From contig DPVV01000186.1 of the NCBI GenBank assembly GCA_003526525.1, forward strand, positions 1 through 9,048: a stretch of DNA of 9,048 nt, written 5' to 3'. Shown here piece after piece: positions 6,588 through 9,048 of this stretch (positions within the stretch are counted from its first letter, which is position 1; the number at the start of each line of letters is the position of its first letter). The DNA is from Lachnoclostridium phytofermentans. GTDB taxonomy: Bacteria; Bacillota; Clostridia; Lachnospirales; Lachnospiraceae. The notes beneath the pieces were generated by a model. The model did not search any database. It worked only from the letters and a program-made list of their open reading frames with translations, and had not been told where the DNA came from. The translations under genes were made by a program, and so were the position numbers.

Positions 6588-7263
6588 ACATTCCTATGGC
6601 GGATAGTATTTCTTTTACTTTATTATCTGTTGAAGGTCCATATATTCCATCTGGTGTAACTCCCATTAATTGCTGAAGCTTTTTAACATCATCTCCGCGC
6701 ATATATGGAGTGGTTAGCTCTAATTTTCTCTTAACGTCTTCGGTATACGTAAGCCATGGAAGCTTACCATGCTTACACCACTTATTCTGATAAGTAAGTT
6801 TAGTGATAGCTACTTTGTTTAATGATGGGGCACATTCAACACACTCGCCATTTCCAAGATAAAGACCAACGTGTCCACTGAACCAGATTAACTCCATAGG
6901 TTTGATATTTGTCATATCTGTGCTTACATCTTCACATAAATTTATAAACCCGTTTGCGTTAGTGTCTGGTACCGTATTAGATGCATACTTACCCATCTTG
7001 CCATCTTCCCAACCCCATAGAATAGCTTTAATTAGGTTAACACAATCAAAGCCATAATAACCATTGCCTACTAACTTTTTAAGTACTGTAATACGTGCTG
7101 ACGTGTACCAAGAAGGGAGTTGTTTAGACTTTTGGTCGATAATCGCATTTGTTACTAGCTGGCCAGTACCACCATAAAGGTAGCATGTCTTAAAATTGGT
7201 AGCAATATCTAGGACTTTTTCCTTTAGCTGCTGATCCGTCATTAACTTCTTGTAATTACTCAA
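6586..7263 (-). CDS. Phage endolysin: NlpC/P60-type cysteine peptidase plus peptidoglycan-binding tail
   Basis: A 225-residue cell-wall hydrolase released at lysis. The N-terminal domain (about 12-170) has the catalytic cysteine in GFDCVNLIK (C74) and the histidine in SGHVGLYLG (H131), as in NlpC/P60-like endolysins of clostridial phages. Residues about 182-225 (YMRGDDVKKLQQLMGV then DGIYGPSTDNKVKEIL) form a short peptidoglycan-binding repeat of the PG_binding_1 type. There is no signal peptide, so export relies on the holin. The start is a TTG at 7263, preceded by GGAGG with an 8-nt spacer. It overlaps the previous gene's stop by 8 bp, which suggests coupled, deliberately limited translation. 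The exact bond cleaved, amide or peptide, cannot be told. Confidence 0.9.
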   Translation of the reverse strand: MSNYKKLMTDQQLKEKVLDIATNFKTCYLYGGTGQLVTNAIIDQKSKQLPSWYTSARITVLKKLVGNGYYGFDCVNLIKAILWGWEDGKMGKYASNTVPDTNANGFINLCEDVSTDMTNIKPMELIWFSGHVGLYLGNGECVECAPSLNKVAITKLTYQNKWCKHGKLPWLTYTEDVKRKLELTTPYMRGDDVKKLQQLMGVTPDGIYGPSTDNKVKEILSAIGM

Positions 7264-7570
7264 TTTTTTTACCTCCCCTAATTTGTGTTATTGCCTGTAA
7301 TACCTTGTCATATCCCACCATGCTGCATAACCAACTCAATAAAATCAGCGCGATTAAGTATACCGCCATCTGAATGTTGAGAGCTACTTGAACCAAAATG
7401 ACATAAGCAAAACCCACGAATACCGATAACACTATTGATGTAATTCCGGCTAGCATGTTGGAATAGTACGTCTTTCCTCTTTCATCTAAAAGTTTCTTAA
7501 TTCCTTCCACGAAAAGACTGGTTAACACGGATACCACGAGTAACAACATTAAAAATATTTCAAATTTCAT
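7256..7570 (-). CDS. Putative holin or holin-like protein, three membrane segments
   Basis: A 104-residue membrane protein with hydrophobic segments at about 5-20, 38-60 and 67-86. There is a charged loop KKLLDERGK after the first and a basic tail RGGKKIE. Its size, the three segments and its place immediately before the endolysin fit a class I holin, which forms the membrane lesion that lets the endolysin out. ATG at 7570 is preceded by GGAGG and then GGAAG. The gene overlaps its upstream neighbour by 11 bp and the endolysin by 8 bp. Family membership was not recognised from sequence alone, so 'holin' rests on topology and context. Confidence 0.72.
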   Translation of the reverse strand: MKFEIFLMLLLVVSVLTSLFVEGIKKLLDERGKTYYSNMLAGITSIVLSVFVGFAYVILVQVALNIQMAVYLIALILLSWLCSMVGYDKVLQAITQIRGGKKIE

Positions 7571-7784
7571 CTTCCTTTACCTCCGTTTTTGTTTTAGATT
7601 TCTTAATACCGGCAAGTATCCATAATTCACCTGTTGTAAATGCGAACCATGCAGCAATTAAAGCCGTAGGCTCATTCCCTGTTACTTCAAACACACTTAG
7701 TGTCTTGTATGCAAATAATGCATTTAAAACTATAACGATAAAAACTATAAACTTAGAATACTTAGCCTTTTTCTTTTTCTTCAT
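7560..7784 (-). CDS. Small phage membrane protein, two segments, holin-like
   Basis: A 74-residue protein with a strongly basic start (MKKKKKAKYSK), hydrophobic segments at about 11-27 and 41-60, and a charged tail (KKSKTKTEVKEDEI). This is a hairpin layout like class II holins. The ATG at 7784 shares a base with the stop of the gene before it (TAATG), and the upstream GAAGGTG fits it. A GTG at 7790 would add two residues but sits on the ribosome binding site. It may be the holin itself, an antiholin or an accessory lysis protein beside the 104-residue protein. Confidence 0.7.
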   Translation of the reverse strand: MKKKKKAKYSKFIVFIVIVLNALFAYKTLSVFEVTGNEPTALIAAWFAFTTGELWILAGIKKSKTKTEVKEDEI

Positions 7785-8023
7785 TAACACACCTTCTCTA
7801 TATCTGCTATACGATGATTTACAACCTTTAATTGTTCATCATGTACAGCATCCTTCTCCTCTAATCTAAACACCCTTTCAACAACATTGTTATGTTTCTC
7901 AACTTTCTTTTCTAGTTGCTCTATTCTGTAATTCGTCAGCTTGTTTGCTGTCATAATACCTGCAACACTCCCAAAAGCAGTACCAACCAAGGAAAGTAAC
8001 GCCACTATTAAAGCTTCATTCAT
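7784..8023 (-). CDS. XhlA-like phage membrane protein with coiled coil
   Basis: A 79-residue protein. An N-terminal membrane segment (about 4-24, ALIVALLSLVGTAFGSVAGI) is followed by a long heptad-rich coiled coil (about 30-77, YRIEQLEKKVEKHNNVVERVFRLEE and onward). XhlA-type hemolysin/holin proteins carry coiled coil and anchor in the other order, so this is only an analogue. The YRIEQLEKKVEKHN stretch is a familiar motif in clostridial phage lysis modules. ATG at 8021-8023 follows AAAGGA by about 6 nt. It is the first gene after the composite hairpin and heads a four-gene overlapping lysis unit. It may assemble with the holins at the membrane. Confidence 0.75.
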   Translation of the reverse strand: MNEALIVALLSLVGTAFGSVAGIMTANKLTNYRIEQLEKKVEKHNNVVERVFRLEEKDAVHDEQLKVVNHRIADIEKVC

Positions 8024-8035
8024 AAAGTCCTTTCT

Positions 8036-8073
8036 GCATACAAAAAGAGCGCATTAAGCGCCCATATGTATGC
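8036..8073 (-). terminator. Composite terminator hairpin between xkdX and the lysis genes
   Basis: On the minus strand, GGGCGC (8058-8063) pairs with GCGCTC (8047-8052), including one G-U pair, around a 5-nt loop. Five Ts follow (8042-8046), as in an intrinsic terminator. An outer 7-bp stem, GCATACA at 8036-8042 with TGTATGC at 8067-8073, encloses it. Its far side ends 12 nt before the ATG of the 79-residue gene. Confidence 0.72.
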
Positions 8074-8081
8074 TACCAATA

Positions 8082-8207
8082 TTATTTTGTTACTTCATCG
8101 ATAATCTGCTGTTTCTGCTCTTCTGTAATCCATCCTTTTTCTTCTGCCTTGATTAATACTTCAATGTTTCCAGTGTTTGAATAAATTCTTTTCAAAGTTT
8201 CAAGCAT
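8082..8207 (-). CDS. xkdX: XkdX family phage protein
   Basis: A 41-residue protein, MLETLKRIYSNTGNIEVLIK and onward, with the hallmark core KGWITEEQKQQI near the C-terminus. XkdX-type proteins are tiny products encoded next to the phage tail-fibre and lysis boundary (named from the Bacillus PBSX prophage). Their role is not established, though a link to tail or host-recognition proteins is assumed from gene order. The ATG at 8207 lies 2 bp after the stop of the 106-residue gene, so the two are probably co-translated. The terminator hairpin at 8036-8073 begins just after its stop. Confidence 0.88.
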   Translation of the reverse strand: MLETLKRIYSNTGNIEVLIKAEEKGWITEEQKQQIIDEVTK

Positions 8208-8209
8208 CC

Positions 8210-8530
8210 TTATACCCCCAAAGTTTCAATAACTAAAGTATCTACAGTTTCTTCTAGTGCCTTAATCCGCTTTGTTGTAATGTCTACATCTTTAAGATCA
8301 AAAGTAGCAATATCTCCTTCTAATCTAGCAGATTTAACTTCTTTATCCTTGAAAAATGCAAGTGCTTCTCCTTCCTCGTTAACAATGCTATATTCCTCCA
8401 AATTTTTCGCTTTCAAATTATCATAAGTATCTTTGAAATCTTGTGATGTGTTAGCAATAATAGTGAATGAGTTACTTGTGGCACCGATAATAGCAATTAT
8501 GGTACCGTCTTTTAGCTTGATATATTCCAT
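8210..8530 (-). CDS. Conserved-looking phage hypothetical protein, beta-rich with coiled-coil tail
   Basis: A 106-residue soluble protein. Residues 1-80 alternate short beta stretches (EYIKLKDGTIIAII, SFTIIANTS, EGEALAFFKDK, ARLEGDIATFDL). Residues 84-103 are helical with heptads (TTKRIKALEETVDTLV). Proteins of this layout often sit directly before XkdX in Gram-positive prophages, where they are presumed tail-associated. The name of the family was not recognised. ATG at 8530 follows AAAGGAG by 9 nt. The gene heads the unit with xkdX. Its 5' neighbour on the right is in the opposite direction, so it needs either its own promoter or read-through. Confidence 0.78.
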   Translation of the reverse strand: MEYIKLKDGTIIAIIGATSNSFTIIANTSQDFKDTYDNLKAKNLEEYSIVNEEGEALAFFKDKEVKSARLEGDIATFDLKDVDITTKRIKALEETVDTLVIETLGV

Positions 8531-8546
8531 ATTATCCGCTCCTTTA

Positions 8547-8599
8547 TGGTTTATTTTGTTATATTATGGTAGAATCTCCTTACAGGCTTTGTAAAGCCT
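8547..8599. promoter_or_regulatory. Extended -10 promoter and palindrome between divergent phage genes
   Basis: On the plus strand TGGTAGAAT gives an extended -10 box (TAGAAT, 8570-8575). A weak -35 (TGGTTT, 8547-8552) lies 17 bp before it. Immediately downstream, at 8584-8599, is the perfect palindrome AGGCTTT-GT-AAAGCCT. It would overlap the transcription start of the 74-residue gene, the usual position of a repressor site. Confidence 0.5.
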
Positions 8600-8622
8600 A
8601 GTACTTATGAAAGGAGATAAAT

Positions 8623-8847
8623 ATGAACGAGAAACAATTAAGTCATATTCAAGAAGCTGTAGCGCAATATTATGTAGAAAACCAAGATTACATATTATCG
8701 AAACTAACAGCAAATGTTTCAGAAGAAGAACCTCATGCTTTACAAACTAATAAAATGATTGTTAATGCAATGAAGGTATCAACAGAGATATCTTGTGTTG
8801 TTATCTTTGATGCATTAAGAGACCTTGGTCTACTGAAAGAGTTGTAG
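8623..8847 (+). CDS. Small acidic protein of unknown function, moron-like
   Basis: A 74-residue soluble, mostly helical, acidic protein with no membrane segment and no recognised motif. It begins MNEKQLSHIQEAVAQYYVEN and ends LGLLKEL. The hydrophobic C-terminal half (VSTEISCVVIFDALRDLGLL) could pack in a dimer. ATG at 8623 follows AAGGAG by 6 nt, a very good site. It runs against the late-gene direction and has its own promoter-like sequence and palindrome. This is the typical arrangement of a phage moron expressed in the lysogen (inference). Its 3' end overlaps the 55-residue minus-strand gene by 47 bp. Confidence 0.68.
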   Translation: MNEKQLSHIQEAVAQYYVENQDYILSKLTANVSEEEPHALQTNKMIVNAMKVSTEISCVVIFDALRDLGLLKEL

Positions 8848-8968
8848 CATCATGTAAAGCTCTTTGAATAGTTTCCAATGGACTTACTTTATGCTGACCT
8901 TGAACTTCCCCTTCTAGGTCAGCAACTTTCTTTTCTAACTTACTAAATTTCTTTCTTGATATCCACAT
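8801..8968 (-). CDS. Small phage protein with N-terminal coiled coil, 55 residues
   Basis: Reads MWISRKKFSKLEKKVADLEGEVQGQ... and ends LLMHQR. The first half is basic followed by heptads typical of a short coiled coil. The W-I-S-(R/K)-K-K-F start with LEKKVADLE is a pattern seen in small clostridial phage proteins (from memory, unverified). ATG at 8968 follows GGGAGAT by about 6 nt. It was found by reading the minus strand. It lies to the right of the 74-residue plus-strand gene and overlaps that gene's 3' end by 47 bp. Its function is unknown. It may be needed for tail assembly, or it may be regulatory. Confidence 0.6.
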   Translation of the reverse strand: MWISRKKFSKLEKKVADLEGEVQGQHKVSPLETIQRALHDATTLSVDQGLLMHQR

Positions 8969-9003
8969 ATAATCTCCCTTCTTAGTTCGTTAAATAATGA
9001 TTT

Positions 9004-9028
9004 ATTCTAGCACTCTAGGAGTTCCTAG
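9004..9028 (-). promoter_or_regulatory. Extended -10 promoter and palindrome upstream of the 55-residue gene
   Basis: On the minus strand TGCTAGAAT (9004-9012) is an extended -10 box. Just upstream is the perfect palindrome CTAGGA-AC-TCCTAG (9015-9028), lying in the spacer to a poor -35. The rest of 8969-9048 has stops in the frames checked and looks non-coding, so an independent promoter for the 55-residue gene is plausible. Confidence 0.4.
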
Positions 9029-9048
9029 TTGTTTATTAGAAATGTTTA

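Larger units (their letters stand above)
5298..9048. mobile_element. Distal (lysis) end of a prophage or phage remnant with adjoining accessory genes
   Basis: The endolysin, holin-like genes, XkdX and further small phage-type ORFs on the minus strand are the standard end of a siphovirus/myovirus late operon. Tail genes should lie to the right of the window. The exact left boundary is not visible. It must fall between the GGGtGRT stop (5120) and the endolysin (6586). The XRE and membrane-protein genes may belong to the phage or to the host. No integrase or attachment repeat can be recognised within the window. Confidence 0.7.

Overview
The window looks like chromosome from a low-GC, anaerobic Gram-positive bacterium of the Clostridia, most likely Lachnospiraceae. 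The reasons are AT-rich intergenic DNA, strong AGGAGG-type ribosome binding sites, a cobalamin-type methionine synthase, a NifU-like/GGGtGRT gene pair, and a prophage lysis module of the kind common in that group. The family assignment rests on recalled gene content, not on a search.

Positions 1-2928 (minus strand) hold housekeeping genes. The N-terminal 563 codons of a cobalamin-dependent methionine synthase run off the left edge. Upstream of it lies a calcineurin-like metallophosphoesterase with an SH3-like C-terminal extension. A good promoter precedes the phosphoesterase, and a 98-bp gap containing a dyad separates the two genes.

Positions 2929-5297 hold a 469-bp non-coding leader with a long hairpin. 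It is followed by a two-gene plus-strand operon: a noncanonical NifU/IscU-like scaffold and a GGGtGRT-family protein of unknown function. The codon choice and strong ribosome binding sites suggest that both are made abundantly. The operon is followed by an 11-bp tandem repeat and a bidirectional terminator.

Positions 5298-6585 look like an accessory or prophage-edge zone. A small minus-strand ORF is divergent from an XRE-family regulator, with two perfect palindromes between them. A small gene with a C-terminal membrane anchor follows. Each of the two plus-strand genes has its own intrinsic terminator.

Positions 6586-9048 are the distal end of a prophage, read mainly on the minus strand. From right to left it has a 55-aa coiled-coil ORF, a 106-aa conserved-looking phage ORF, XkdX, a composite terminator hairpin, a one-TM/coiled-coil XhlA-like protein, two small holin-like membrane proteins and an NlpC/P60-type endolysin with a peptidoglycan-binding tail. 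The four lysis genes overlap end to start, which suggests translational coupling. A 74-aa plus-strand gene with its own promoter-like sequence is inserted against the direction of the module, like a phage moron. No integrase, attachment site, tRNA, rRNA or CRISPR array was found. The best candidate for undescribed biology is the NifU-like/GGGtGRT operon with its structured leader. The inverted moron-like gene and the XRE/small membrane protein pair come next.
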